DNA of 64,000 bases from the NCBI GenBank assembly GCA_018466975.1, contig CM031563.1, positions 2,418,001 to 2,482,000 on the forward strand, given 5' to 3'. Shown here piece after piece: positions 52,542 to 64,000 of the stretch. A model generated the notes under the pieces. The model was not told the DNA's origin, ran no database searches, and saw only the letters and a list, made by a program, of their open reading frames with translations. The number at the start of each line of letters is the position of its first letter. The stretch's first letter is position 1. The stretch comes from Sparassis latifolia (taxonomy: Eukaryota; Basidiomycota; Agaricomycetes; Polyporales; Sparassidaceae). The position numbers were made by a program, and so were the translations under genes.

Positions 52542-53166
52542 CCTGATCTCACAGGAGTAGCAATGAGTGGACAATAATCATACATGTAGATGAACGAGTG
52601 CTGCGCACCATTCTATGCAGTTATCCACCACGAACCTCACTACTAGCCTATCCACAGATTTCGTGGAAGTCATGTTGTCTCGCGGGGTGTAAAATGTTTT
52701 ACAGTAGTAAAAACTCTGATTATATATCGGGCTTCACCTGGGTCAATTGTTTTCGTTGACACCGCCGAACAGGAGCCCCTCGGCTTATGAATGCCATCGG
52801 AGGAGACAGGAGACGCTGAGGCTGTCTAATAATGTTGGGACTTGACGCCGGCATGCCTAATTGAAACACATGTGCCAATACAGGAAACAAGGGCGTTGCA
52901 ACGAGTTGCATATCAGAATTACCGTCAAGAAGCAGAGTAAAGTCATTCCAGCGGGAGCAAATGTGCAGACGGTACGTATCGCATAGATGACCAACAGATA
53001 TGGCTTCCAGAGCGACGAAGTGAATAAACTATGTGGAAATGAGAGGTCCGCGTTCCTTCTCCTGGCAACACTCAGAATCCGCTCGGACATCCCGATCTAA
53101 TTCTTGATGCCAGGTCTGTGAGAACGAAGGAGTTCAGCGAGCTTCGCAATGCGGCAGGAGATGAGC
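52542..53166. other. Intergenic region, no gene seen
   Basis: Between the MBL start and the stop of the surface-protein gene; no coding motif recognised. Confidence 0.5.
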
Positions 53167-54115
53167 TTACGCCATGCCACCCCAACCCATGGCGGCGCCT
53201 TGTTCCGCAAGGCGGCGCTTCCTGAACGTCTGTGAACCGTATGTCAGGTATCTAACGACACTCATAAAAGACACGAGCCTCACCTTGCGGTATCTGGACC
53301 GTTCAAACGTGACCACCGAGAACACGACTAAACCGATGCCCGTCACTGTACAGAAGATGATCAACCCAACAGGCAGGACAAGGATCTTCGTGCCAGGAAG
53401 GGCGAAGGGCGTCACGACCGCGTTCTCGGCGTTGGCGGCCGCCGGCGTAGACAGACTGGTATTGTTGTTGGTAGCAGAAGCAGTGTGTGACGCAGCAACA
53501 GGGCTAGAGGTAGCTGCGGATGTTGCCGCAGAAGCCCCGGTGGGGACAGCCGAGGCTGGCACGGTGGTCAGGCCCTGCAGGAAGCAGTGAGAAAGTGTTC
53601 ATACAGCTAATACGAATAGGTGTCTGCCCTCGTTACGCGGCAGTAACCATACGCACCACAACTGACATGGCTGGAGTGGTTGGAACTACGCTCGGCGTTG
53701 TGACGACCATGGTAGACTCTGCGGCCGACGGGGTGGAAGGGTTAACCGGTGACGACGCAGACGGGTCTGAGACGCCAGCACTGCCTGAATCTGAGCCACT
53801 GGAAGATGCTGGAGCCACTGAGCACGATTTGACTTCTTGCACGACGGATTCTCCATTTGGGCCGGGAGCCATAGGAGTGAGAGTGATGGAACATGTCTCA
53901 GTCATCGGGCCAGATGGACTAGAAGATATCCGTTCGATGTCAACCGTATTTTGCGGGAAAGGTATGTGGACGAACCTCTCATATGTGTTGGTTGTCTGGA
54001 TAGTAGTGGAATTGCCCTGCCGAGGCAGGAGCACTGGGAGCGCGTTAGCGCATGCCAGGAAGCAGACCGCGAGGTGGAGGAGGACAGCAAATGAGAACCG
54101 AGATGAGCCGAGCAT
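53167..54115 (-). CDS. Single-pass Ser/Thr-rich surface protein with signal peptide
   Basis: Start 54,115 gives MLGSSRFSFAVLLHLAVCF, a clear signal peptide ending near ANALPVLLPRQ. It is followed by about 200 residues rich in Ser, Thr, Pro and Ala (likely O-glycosylated), a transmembrane helix (LPVGLIIFCTVTGIGLVVF) and a short basic cytosolic tail (TFRKRRLAEQ). Two introns are in phase: one after AMSVV (near 53,655) and one after RYRK (near 53,280). The layout is like fungal plasma-membrane wall sensors and mucin-like proteins, but there is no WSC or other named domain. A 291-residue antisense frame over it is a shadow. Confidence 0.72.
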
Positions 54116-54742
54116 CTTGAACCAGCGGGTAAGTAGGAACGAAATCGGGTGCGCGCCCAGAGAGAGACTGGCTCCCCGTGTTGCAGGAGAAAAGGGAGAG
54201 GAGGAAAGAAAGAACGGAATAGCCCCCGGGGCAGAAAGGTCGACAGACCGTGAAGGATGTGGGAGGAGGATAGTGAGGTCGCAGCTGGATGCTCTCCCTA
54301 CAAAAGACCGTCCTTTAGATGCGGGCCTGGAGGCACGGCCTGTCCCGTCGATCAATCAGCTTTCAGCTGTTAGAAAGCTCATCAAGAAGGGTTGAAGGCC
54401 ATCAAACAGCAGTTCAGACTCAGCTTCTACGAAGAGTAGGAAAGACTTACAAGCCCTAGGTAAACTTTGTTACAGTCTCTATATTTGGCACGCAGTCCAG
54501 CAATACACTTGGCAACCATCACCATCCAGTGGGAGTTCCATCCACTCCAAAAATGCTATCGAAGCCTCGCACAAGCTGTGTGGCCTTGTGGAGCATTCCG
54601 ATTCTCGGAATAATATCGAGTACATACACATATAGGCTCATTTGTATGAGTTTAGGCCGTGAGACTATACGCACGACCGACTCGTAATGAGTTAACACAA
54701 ATTATAAGTAGAGCACCCAGATGACCAACAATCAGATCGGTG
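54116..54742. other. Intergenic region, no gene seen
   Basis: Between the surface-protein start and the ATPase stop; no gene or repeat recognised. Confidence 0.5.
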
Positions 54743-57700
54743 TCATCGCATACCGCCTTCAACAGCCTTGTAAGTCTTGCCCTCTTTGACGCGCCGCCGG
54801 CGACGCAGCTGGAAGAAGTACCCGATCACGGATGTCACGACTGCGGTGCCCCAGCGTTCGTATGCCATCGACAACACGATGTTGACGAGAACGGCGACAA
54901 GCAGTGTCAAGCGTGCCGCGAAAGGGAGCTCCATCAACTCCAAGACAGCTGCGATGGGTGCAGGTGGGAATAATAGGACAAGGACACTGAACAGTGACAG
55001 CGCGGTGATCGAAAACATAAGCAGAGCTGTCCGACATAAGTAAGTCAAGTTTACACAGAACGTACGAAGACAAATTACCATTTGTCCAGATTGGTTTCCG
55101 ATAGGGAGGGCCGATGCTGAAGACAGCTGCGACGAGGATATACTGGAAGCAGGACACGAGGAACAGTGCTGAGTTTTCGTAGTTGCTCGCCTCAAGTTGA
55201 TCGCTATCCCCATTGGGATCTGAGCGAGCAGGGGGAGTGTACCTGCTGCCACTTTAGGATCACAATCGAGGCTGCAGTGGAGAACAGAGCTCACCAATCT
55301 TGTCTACGGACCCAGACAAACGCCCAGAGTTGAACAGCTGCTGTAATCAATATCTGACCAATGATACTCGACAATACCCTCTTCGAAACCAGACTAGCAG
55401 TGGGACGCTTGGGGTGGATGCGAGGGAACGGGAGTGTGCGACCCACTAAAATAGACGTAAATCAAATACAGGCTGCGGTAATGGCGAAAGCTCACTGGTG
55501 ACGGCGATAGGAATAATGATGAAGAGGTCGATATACAAAAACTGCGCAGGTGTATCAGTTGCTGTAAGCGACACAAAATCTAAGTAGTTGCCTACTTGGA
55601 AGTCTCCCAAAGACGACGCGAACGAGTACAACAGCGTAATAGTCGTGAACTGAATCAGCGAATATAGGGCCCTGTCGACCTCATCAAAACGTATTCATCA
55701 TAAGACACAGGACATGATTCTTACATGTACTTGAAGCAGCTGAAGCTCGTCACCAGAGCAGCACGCCCTTCCTTGATGACCTCCAGAACGCAGCTGATGT
55801 CCGGCGTGCGACTGGTGAATGGAGCCGCAACAGACGCCTCTGCTTCTGAAAGTGAAAGCCCTACGTCGGCAGCTTTCAGCGCTGAACAATCGTTCGCGCC
55901 GTCTCCACACATGAGCACCGTATAGCCTAAGCCTTGCAGTCGTTCCACGACCTCGTTCTTCTCGTCTGGGGACATGCGCGCAAAAACCTGCGCCTTAACA
56001 AGCATCTAGAAGGGCGAACATAATCTGAGCTCCGCAACAGACCTTGCGTCACTTGCCATGGACTCACCCGTTGAAGGGTCTCCAATGGCGCGTGATTGAT
56101 CATCCATCGGAAAACATCTCCACTGACGGCCAAGGCATAGTCCTGATACTCGAGCTCGTGGGCTTCAGTAAGATGATGGGGCGAAGGGAGCGGCTTTAGG
56201 CTGTAGTCGTCGAGCTTCCAATCTGGCTCGTCCATGTCCGACCATTCGAGCTTAGACAAATGTGTATATGAATTCCCTAAAGGAAGATACTTGTCAGTGC
56301 AAAGTAAGTGTGCAGAGTGATATGCCCACCCAGAAGGAAGGACGGTGCAAACACGTGAGCAGCAGGATTTATCAATCCGCACTCTCTCGCGACACTGACA
56401 GCGGTAAGAGGGTTGTCTCCAGTGATCATGCGGCACGCAAAGTGCGCGCTGCGAAGGGCCTGGATTGCAGGAGTCGTTCCGGGTTTGAGTTTGTTCTCAA
56501 AAATGATCAGGCCAAGGAAGCGTAAACCCGACTCTGCTTGTTCACTAGAAGATGAAGTTCAGTTATACCTGTGACAAGCAGCATCGCCTTCGGTGTATTC
56601 ACCGCTTCAGTCTCTGAGCCTTTAACCAAGAGAGACCTTCGATACTTTTCCCCGCGATCGCAATTACTCTGTATCCGCGCTTAGTGTAGTACGAAAGAAG
56701 ATCGTCATAATCCTGAGGGACTAATGGCTTTTATAAGCCAGTAATTAATGATGCAGGATACGAACGTTACTGACAGGAATCTTTGTCGCAGATGTCGGTC
56801 ATAACCTCGGGTGCACCCTTGACGTAAACCTCCATACTGTTGCTCTTGAGGCGTTTAACGATGACACTCATGCGCCGCAACGCCGAGACGAACTCGAATG
56901 TCCGGATGACTCCTAACTCGAGGAAGTGTGCACGCTAACAGAGACGCATCAGTGATCAGAACAGCAGTTCGAATCAAGAGCACTTACTCTCCCGGCCCCT
57001 TTGAGGGCATCTTCAAGGCTGAACTGAGCCGTACCTGGAGGACGCACCACAACTTGTACCAGCGCAGCCGGCCGGTCAGCATTTGCCCTGTTCTTTACTA
57101 CTCCTTTGACCGAGATGTCCCCTTCCTCCAGAGTCCACTTAGTGAACTCAAACATCTTGACATCAAGAGGATCACCAATGAACTCTCCATCAACCAACCT
57201 CAGCTGATGACATGTCGCGAGGGCATAAAGGAAGTTTGCCTTCTCTGTGCTCGCTGGGAGGTCGTGGATATTCTCGAGAAGCTCACCGAACCTGTCGACG
57301 TTCCGTTCCAGAGCACGCACCCCGAGGATGTCCAATCCATCCTCCGTCAATGTGCCCGTCTTGTCAAAGCAGCATACATTGATCTGGCCAGCGACGTTTA
57401 CGCGACTTGGTGCAATGCAGAAGATGCCTAACTTCCGCAGACGGCCAATTGCGAAGCTGGTACCAATGGAGAGCGTTGCAGGTAGCGCAGGGGGTACGAC
57501 CACAGTAATTAGGTCGAGCGCCCTGATGAGAATAGTGTGCCATTTCACCTGTGGATGATAGTTCGTAAACGTCCTCAGAGCAGTATTGCCGGTCACGTAC
57601 TCCCAGTCTGACAAACTGGACAGCACTCGCACAAAACCCAAGTCCCGCAATGCCAGTGAGAAAGAGGATGAACCTGATCGAGTCACGATAAAACTTGAAC

Positions 57701-60071
57701 CCAACCGGTTTAGGGAATAACATCGACCGAACTAAGGCGCCCTTCGTCGTGTTGAAGCCTGCAAGAGGAACAGATCTCAGATTATTCCCGGCCATAAACC
57801 ATAGTCACTACGTACCGGTACGCGCTACAAGACCTAATGCAGGGATCCTCGGACTTCCATCCGGTGCCATGTTGCTTCGGACCCTCACGACACGAGTACC
57901 AGCGTACAGGAAACCCTTGGAGCTATCGCCAGTGATATCCTTAGCGTCTCTATATCGTGCGAGATCCTCGTCCTTAATGGGGGTCTTGCCCACTGGCACA
58001 CTTTCTCCCGTCAGCATACTTTCGTTAACGATAGCGTCACCGGAAAGGAGGTACATATCCGCGGGTAAAGTTGTCAGAGGAGGATCTACGAGGTTGACTA
58101 CATCGCCGGGCACAAGTGCGGAGGAGTCACATTCTGTCCCTATGTGATATCATTGAGCAGCGAACTGGAGCTTCAGGGAGGAAAGTCGTACATGCGCCGG
58201 AGGTAAAAACTTTGACTTGGCACATGAATCTGGACATTTCGCGCATACGCGCAATCGTCTGATATGTCCTTAGCAAATAATTCAACGGAATGGACTTCCG
58301 CTGCTTACTTTCTTCGTCTCCACCAACGTTGTAATGATGCTGATTGCAGAAATGAGGGCGATACAGAAAGCATAATAATAATAGTCGTCCATGGACCACA
58401 AAATAATACTGGCAATTTGAAAAACGTAAAACGGATGTATGACCTGTATTGCATTAGCCACTGTCTGTGCAAATACACCGCGGAACGTACTTCATCTACC
58501 AAAAGCGAGCCTGTCGACTTCGCCTCTATGTCAATAACGTTCAGGCCGAACAGAGTCGTTCTCTGCGTCTGTACAGCTTTTTCTAAGCCGTTTTGAACAG
58601 ACGAAATCGTTGTCCACGAAGAGTCTCGCCAATCACTGGGGAAAATAATATTAACACTTGCTACGCAGGAATAAAAAGAAAAGAGATAGATACCTGACCG
58701 TGCTGAACAGACCAGTTCTGGGGTCGAGTGCAAAGCGAGCATATCGGTAGTCAACGACAAGCAAACTTTGTAACTTTTCATTCGCATCGCCATTTTGCAA
58801 ATGCGAACGTGCTGATGTCCTCGACACTGGGAGGCGAGCTGAGGCATCTAAGGGCAAAGAGAATACCGTCGACAAATCATACGGGTAGTCTATTCTGTGA
58901 AGTGGAAACAAGGCGATATCTCTGTAGGGAGACTTCGATTCATTGCATACCTGATGATCCACACATATAGTACAATGTTACCCACCTCAACAACAACGAA
59001 GCCGTCCTTGATCTCGACAAATGCCTTTTCTCGAGTGACAAAGCGGAGCCACATACGCGGAAGCCAGTGACCGAGCAATGCAAGTATGCCCAGTGTAGCG
59101 ACACACGACAGTCGCCAGATCCACTTTCGCAGAGGTATTACCTCATAGCCAATCATGCGGATATCAATATCTTCGTCCGCGACGTAGATGGTCTGTCGAC
59201 TTGGAGGGCCGGGGGGAGGAGGTGCAAGGTTTTCAAAATCCACCATGTCAATGCGAGTTTCCGCTCCGAAGATTGCATCGCTTGAAAGCAAAGGAAGTGA
59301 TGGCCCTGGCGACGGAGGATAGGACCCATAATCGTGTTCACTGCCGCTGGGAAGCAAACTACCGACATCGGACTCGACGGATAATGCTTCTTCGTCCTCT
59401 TCTCCAGAAGAGTAGCCCCAGCGCTCCTCGTTGTCCTCGTCCCTTTCCATAGAGTAGTCAGAGCTGGCTTCTGAACGCCTGCTGCTAGTGCGCCGAAGCA
59501 GCCTAGTCCTCGACGTGCGACTGGCAACGGACAGGCGACGGCTGCGCGGTGGAGACTCTGTCACAGGCCCGGGAGCACTCCTGCCAAAGATATGGGCAAT
59601 ATTCTCGAAGACAGTAGACCGATTGTGTGGATTGGAAGGGGACGGTGACTTTCTTCGCTTCAGCCGGCTGGGCAATCCGATATCCTCACCTTCGTCTCCC
59701 GAGTACTCGTTTTCATGACCATGATCTTCGACACGGTCTACAGATCCGTATGAGAAATCGTTGCTGATCCTGCTATGAGGACTCTGCGCGACTCCTGCGC
59801 TCGTGCTCGCCTCGCTCGCCTCGCTGCGCCTGCGGGATCTGCTACCCCTCGACCAGGCATCGCTGCTGCGCCGGCCGTCCAGAGACATTCGCGACACGCT
59901 GCTGGGGATCACCGAGTGACTAGGACCGTCAAACATAGCGCCCTCCCCCTCTGCACCGTAACGAGAATCTCGCCGACCTCGCCGAGCATTATTCGCTAGA
60001 GCCTGTTGGATGTCGATTGCAGAAGCACCTTCGGTGTAGTCGTACCCGTCCTGCTTAGACGACGAGGCCAT
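54743..60071 (-). CDS. P5B-type ATPase (Ypk9/ATP13A2-like)
   Basis: A large multi-exon gene. Exon 1 (from 60,071) encodes a Ser/Arg-rich cytosolic N-terminus of about 270 residues, then [16 protein letters not shown], the P5 N-terminal membrane domain. Later exons give [20 protein letters not shown] (actuator), [13 protein letters not shown] (the PPALP that marks P5B, not P5A), [14 protein letters not shown] (phosphorylated Asp, near 57,360), [26 protein letters not shown] and [20 protein letters not shown] (hinge), and six C-terminal helices ending in the tail YKAVEGGMR. Yeast Ypk9 and human ATP13A2 sit in vacuole or lysosome membranes; the human protein exports polyamines. All catalytic motifs are present. 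Confidence 0.93.
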
Positions 60072-60431
60072 GTCGTAAAGCAGCAGGTTGTCAGAGTCAG
60101 CTCAAGAACGTTTGCATCTGAGGGGAGTTGCAGTCAAAGTTCGTCAAGCTCGTAGACTCTGTCCGCGGACTGTTCTCTCTAAGCGCCCTAATAAGCGCCC
60201 CACCACTCGGTACCTCTCAGATCTCAGTTCGAAGAACACGACGAGTTGGCTGGAAAGTCCACCACATTGACAAGCTGGCGCGTTAAAAAGTAGTGCAATG
60301 CAGTAATTGGACGGGAAAGCATGTCACACTGTGATAGATAGCAAAAAAATTACAGGATCCCCACTACTAGAATACAGACGTGTCAATTGTCCTTGCGAGC
60401 CAAACCCATCGACGGTGACGGATCCAAACAG
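60072..60431. other. Intergenic region, no gene seen
   Basis: Between the P5B start and the Bos1 stop; should carry the P5B promoter. Confidence 0.5.
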
Positions 60432-61474
60432 TCATCCGAAATATCTCCAGATGAAATAGAAGCAAACGAAAGTAATTATCACGCCCGCAAAAAAGATATA
60501 CATGTCCTGGGTACTGGGTTGCAGGGTAACCTCTTAGCGATGCACGATGGACTGGGTATAACAACATACCTTCTCCTCTCAATCCAGCCAATGACGTCTT
60601 TGCTAAGACCCAGTGTATTTGCAGCATCCAGCAGACGCCTCTGGGTGCCCTTCAACACGTTCCGCTGGTCCACGAGGTCGTCCAATACCGCACGACCTTG
60701 TGCGAGGAAGTCGTCGAGCTTGGCCTCAGTGTTCTGCAGGAACGTATGTTCGTGCAAGGCATGTTGTTCCCGCAGGTTAGACAGTGGCATCGGTGTTGGT
60801 CCGCGGAAAGGAGACTCTGAGACGTCAGATTCCACAGATTGGGGTTGGCCGGGCATAAAGCGTCTTCGCGTGTCCCCCGGTGCTGGTGATAGTGGGCCAG
60901 TAGAGGAGGAGGATGCTGACAATAGTTCTGCCCGAGCGACAGCATCGTACTGATATATTCCAGGGTTGACAGGTATGAAAACTTCGGGGCAGACAAGGAA
61001 AGTAGGCTAAATAAACTGACCTCCGACTTCAGCCGTTCAAATTGGCCCCGCAGTTCGGTGTAATCTGTTCGAAACTTCTGCACCCGCCTGTTTCAGATGT
61101 ATCAGTCTTCGCTATTCGTATAAAGCGACAATAGCAGCCTTCCGGACGGTAGACGCATTGCAGTCACGGAGGAAGTATTCTCACATACATCAAAGCCTTC
61201 TCCTGCTTCGCCTTCATAATTTCACGCTTAGCCATCGAGTCGTAGTCCTCCACTGTACGGTGCATCGCTGCCAAAGAGGCAGATATCTGCCCTGTCAAAC
61301 ATTAGGAACGTTCACACCGCTTCAACATTCTCCTGTGCCAAACCCTCCTGGAGGGTCCACGACACGGGTGTACAGACCTATTAGGGAAGCAGATTTGTCG
61401 CCATTTCGCAGTTTCTCGAGGTCTGCTTGTATAGAATTGGTTTGCCGCACTCCAAGGGTATACAAAGAGTTCAT
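60432..61474 (-). CDS. BOS1: Golgi SNARE Bos1 (membrin/GOSR2)
   Basis: Qb-SNARE of ER-Golgi transport. Exons in order: MNSLYTLGVRQTNSIQADLE to ASLI; GQISASLAAMHRTVEDYDS to EKALM; RVQKFRTDYTELRGQFERLK; a long exon with a Ser/Pro linker, FLQNTEAKLDDFLAQGRAVL and VLKGTQRRLLDAANTLGLS to DVIGWIERR; and a last exon DMYIFFAGVIITFVCFYF plus IWRYFG. The SNARE heptads with the central-layer Gln in LKGTQRRLL, and the C-terminal transmembrane anchor with three or fewer luminal residues, match membrin. Introns are short and in phase. It shares an upstream region with the divergent methyltransferase gene. Confidence 0.93.
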
Positions 61475-61801
61475 TTCTCAGTAGAAAAGGCAGGGAAAGC
61501 AAAAGTTAGTGAGTCGAAATTGGGGTTACTTCAACGTGGTGCAAGCACAGAAACTGACAAATCATAGCCATATTAGCCATATTTGGGTACCGCTACACGT
61601 CGAGTGGCGCTTCCTGGTTGCGGAACACAAAATCATACTCTCGCAGTATGAATGGCTAGAGCTCAGAAATGATGGCAGGTCGATGCAGACTATTGCAGGG
61701 AGTGTAAAATAGAGTCTCCTGAGCGGTTCGATTCAGGGACTCCAGCCACCAGGCGCAGCGGTCACGGTGATCGCTCGGACTCTTTCGTCACTCAAGCGAA
61801 C
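61475..61801. promoter_or_regulatory. Shared divergent promoter of BOS1 and the lysine methyltransferase
   Basis: The 327-bp gap between two divergent start codons, so both promoters must lie in it or overlap the first exons. No TATA box is obvious. A B-box-like GGTTCGATTC at 61,722 has no tRNA around it. Confidence 0.4.
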
Positions 61802-63015
61802 ATGGCTGCAGATTCGAGGGAGGTATGTATCTTTCGAGGACCTGTCCAGCTTCCCCCAGGATCTACTCTCGTGTCTGATGCGGACGAAGAGGTTCGCACA
61901 CTGTCAAGACTCTAGGCGACTGCTCAGGCCGCCTGACTTGGCTATTAGGTGTTTCTCCAATACACGAATCTAGCTACACATGGACCTCTGGATATAACAG
62001 ATGGTTTTCGTGGCCTTGGCCATGTCGACTCGTGCAAGGATGTTCTAACGATTACGTTCAAAGTGGACATTTCAAAGGAAGGCGACGCAAATGCAACTAT
62101 TGGCCGTAGATCGAAGAGACGGTCGCATCGGTCAGGAACAGAAGTCATCGAAAAGGTCTTCGAGGTAGAACTAGCTCAGGATAAGACCGCGTTCCGCACT
62201 CGCAAAGGGGACACCGGAAGCGTGGTATGGCGGGCAAGGTACGCAATCACAGATAATTGTATGGTCGTACCCTTCCATATGGTCGCAACGACTTGGCAAT
62301 CATCTAGTGTGGATTTCGCGCAACTGATACTGCGACAGTATCATACCCGTGATCCTCAGGCTCTCCTTAATCCCGCTTTTGTTTCCGAAACCCACATCCT
62401 CGAGCTAGGGTGAGCTGCTTTTGCCTTGTCCACAACACATTGAGAACCACCAATGCTGATATTATCTGAAGAGCTGGCACCGGGCTACTGGGAATTGTCT
62501 TTTCCTCGCTTGTGGCTCGCTATACTGTCACAGATATCGAGGCCTTAGTGCCCTTGATGCAGAAGAACCTTGAAAACAATCTGCCGAACTTCTCCCCTCC
62601 CCCAGCCAAACATCCTTCTCAGTCTCGGAAGCAGATCCCGTACCGCCCCGGTGCGATAGTGACAGCAGAAGCGTTGGACTGGCAAACTCTGCTTACGGCG
62701 TCTCCGTACCTGCGCCATTTCATTTGCCCGTTCGCACCTGTTGATCTTCTCCTCGTGGTTGATTGCATTTACCACCCATCCCTCCTCCCTGCATTGCTCG
62801 CTACTATTGACTACTTGACTATCCCCAGCAAGACAGCCGTTCTGGTCGTGATAGAGTTGAGGGCGGAGAATGTTGTCCGAGAGTTTCTGGAGGGATGGTT
62901 GAATCTCTCTCCAAACGGACTTTGGGAGATATGGAGTGTACCTGACGTGATGGAGGGTCCGTATGCAGTCTGGATTGGTTGGAAGTGTTTGCCATTAGCC
63001 GAGGGTCCCCCTTAG
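61802..63015 (+). CDS. Protein-lysine methyltransferase (Rkm5/METTL21-type)
   Basis: 364 residues in three exons (61,802-61,891; 61,949-62,409; 62,472-63,015). It is a seven-beta-strand SAM-dependent methyltransferase. Motif I is split by intron 2 and reads HILELGAGTGLLGIVFSSLV. RYTVTDIEALVPLMQKN is the following acidic SAM contact. LLLVVDCIYHPSLLPALL replaces the DxxY catalytic-side motif, and AVWIGWK ends the fold. The pattern matches yeast Rkm5, which methylates ribosomal protein L1; the target here is an inference. Start 61,802 opens an exon ending in DADEE that joins VFLQYTNLATHGPLD, a family block. Confidence 0.85.
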
Positions 63016-63208
63016 ACGAGCGCGCGAGAATGGATCCCTTGTAATGCTGCAGCAGAAAGATCATCAAAGGACGCCAAGCGGGCTAGCCCTGCAATATATC
63101 AGCAAGATACGAGGTTCAATTGGTACCGAAGAGTGTCAGTAAACTTGACATGCGACAGAGAGTACAGACTCGTCGTCGATAGCGAACGAACAAGACGCAT
63201 AACGATCG

Positions 63209-64000
63209 TCACCGTTTTCTCCGCAGAGTCTCACTTCTCCTCGACGCTTTCCCTCCAGCTCGCTCCGCCTTTTCTGTCTTTCTTCTCCCTTGCTTCATTC
63301 GCTCTGCCTTTCGAGCCGCACTGGTCTGATACTTAACATCCTTCGATTTAACGGTATTCTTGATCCTAGCTTTCGTTCGCTCGATGGGCCTCGTGTGTTT
63401 TGTCCTTGAATTGCCTCCCAATGAACTTCTCGTGTGACGCGTGCGAAGAATAGTACCGTCGGAATTCGATGGGTCATCTGTTGGATCGCCTGTGCGCTCA
63501 GCTTTGTCCGGGCCATGAATGAGGTCATCGGGGTCAAAGTCTTCTACGACGGTCACGGTCGCGACATGTTCATCATATTCATACTGTTCTTCTTGCCCAG
63601 TTTCATTTCTTGCACCGTTCCTGCTTCTGTTTGCAAGTCCAGTCCAATCTGTCTCACTGTCTTGGTCGTCTGGAGAGCATGAGTCACGCAGGCTAGATGA
63701 TTATGGAAAATTGAATTTACCTATATGGCCACCGTATGCCTTCTCCGTCTCCGCAGCATTCAGTGCTGCACGCTGGGCTAGCATGTGGCGTTGCTGGTGG
63801 GCGGATACGATTACACAGGGCAGTCGCGGGGTAAGCACACAATTCTCACCTCACGTCTAGCTTCCAACCGCACTTTCTTCTCTCTTTCCTGTGCCTTCTT
63901 CTTAGCGTCTTCCTTCTTCTGCAATTTTCTCTTGTGAAATCCGGTCAGAAATTCCCTAAGTAAACGTCAAGTGTCTGTATCTTCCAAACGATCAGTCCTT
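63209..64000 (-). CDS. RRP17: Ribosome biogenesis factor Rrp17/Nol12 (start outside window)
   Basis: At the right edge the minus strand reads EFLTGFHKRKLQKKEDAKK and KKVRLEARRE, the conserved N-terminal block of Nol12/Rrp17. After an intron comes MLAQRAALNAAETEKAYGGH, then another intron, then an acidic and a basic tail (63,209-63,556) ending RRSETLRRKR. In yeast Rrp17 is a nucleolar 5' exonuclease involved in 5.8S and 25S rRNA end formation. The start codon and first residues are beyond base 64,000. The neighbour on the left is convergent. Confidence 0.82.

Noticed and set aside
53520..54395. 291-residue plus-strand frame
   Set aside because: Antisense shadow of the signal-peptide/transmembrane protein, which has a coherent domain layout and in-phase introns.
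61700..61760. Possible tRNA from the B-box-like GGTTCGATTC at 61,722
   Set aside because: No A box at the right distance and the T arm would need a ten-base loop; no acceptor stem can be formed.

Overview
The window looks like nuclear DNA of a mushroom-forming basidiomycete (Agaricomycetes). The evidence is short GT-AG introns of about 48-76 bp in almost every gene, a tandem polyubiquitin gene, a DUF6534-type membrane protein, Agaricomycete-style Ty3/gypsy and Ty1/copia retroelements, and a PIF1-helicase/peptidase element of a kind abundant in these fungi. No organism name can be read from the sequence, and all family calls are from motif recognition, not searches.

The window splits into two compartments that meet near 31,566. 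Bases 1-31,566 are a transposon island with no intact host gene. From the left it holds: a decayed gypsy element on the minus strand (1 to about 4,790); a 5'-truncated gypsy on the plus strand with its 3' LTR (4,905-6,599); a long imperfect palindrome (6,818-9,350) with a TIR element inserted in one arm; a third gypsy (about 9,350-18,097, minus) with a small internal inversion; a complete but disabled copia element nested in it (11,700-16,917, flanked by CATAG); two elements with roughly 400-bp terminal inverted repeats (18,098-19,532 and 22,682-25,367); minisatellite arrays; a broken PIF1-helicase/C19-like-peptidase gene (25,631-27,689) interrupted by a third copy of the same terminus; and a near-identical 1.4-kb duplication (19,763-21,168 and 30,161-31,566). 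From about 18.1 kb to 31.5 kb the sequence is very AT-rich and almost free of CpG.

Bases 31,567-64,000 are gene-dense and have ordinary CpG content. In order they encode: a phytanoyl-CoA-dioxygenase-like oxygenase (-), a large Ser/Pro-rich hypothetical protein (-), a mitochondrial carrier (-), an NFKBIL1-like protein (-), a DUF6534 membrane protein (-), five-unit polyubiquitin (-), a CmcJ/NvfI-like oxygenase (+), a GNAT acetyltransferase (-), a metallo-beta-lactamase-fold protein with an apparent frameshift (-), a single-pass Ser/Thr-rich surface protein (-), a P5B-type ATPase (-), the Golgi SNARE Bos1/membrin (-), a protein-lysine methyltransferase (+), and the start-truncated ribosome-biogenesis factor Rrp17/Nol12 (-).

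The host genes show no pathway clustering. Most are housekeeping functions: ubiquitin, ER-Golgi transport, endolysosomal cation or polyamine transport, translation-related methylation and rRNA processing. The notable signals are structural: CpG-restricted LTR divergence, half-tRNA priming of the copia element, a gypsy segment flipped in place, nested TIR elements with their own empty sites, a 12-nt microexon carrying a catalytic residue, and ubiquitin units that each carry the same intron.
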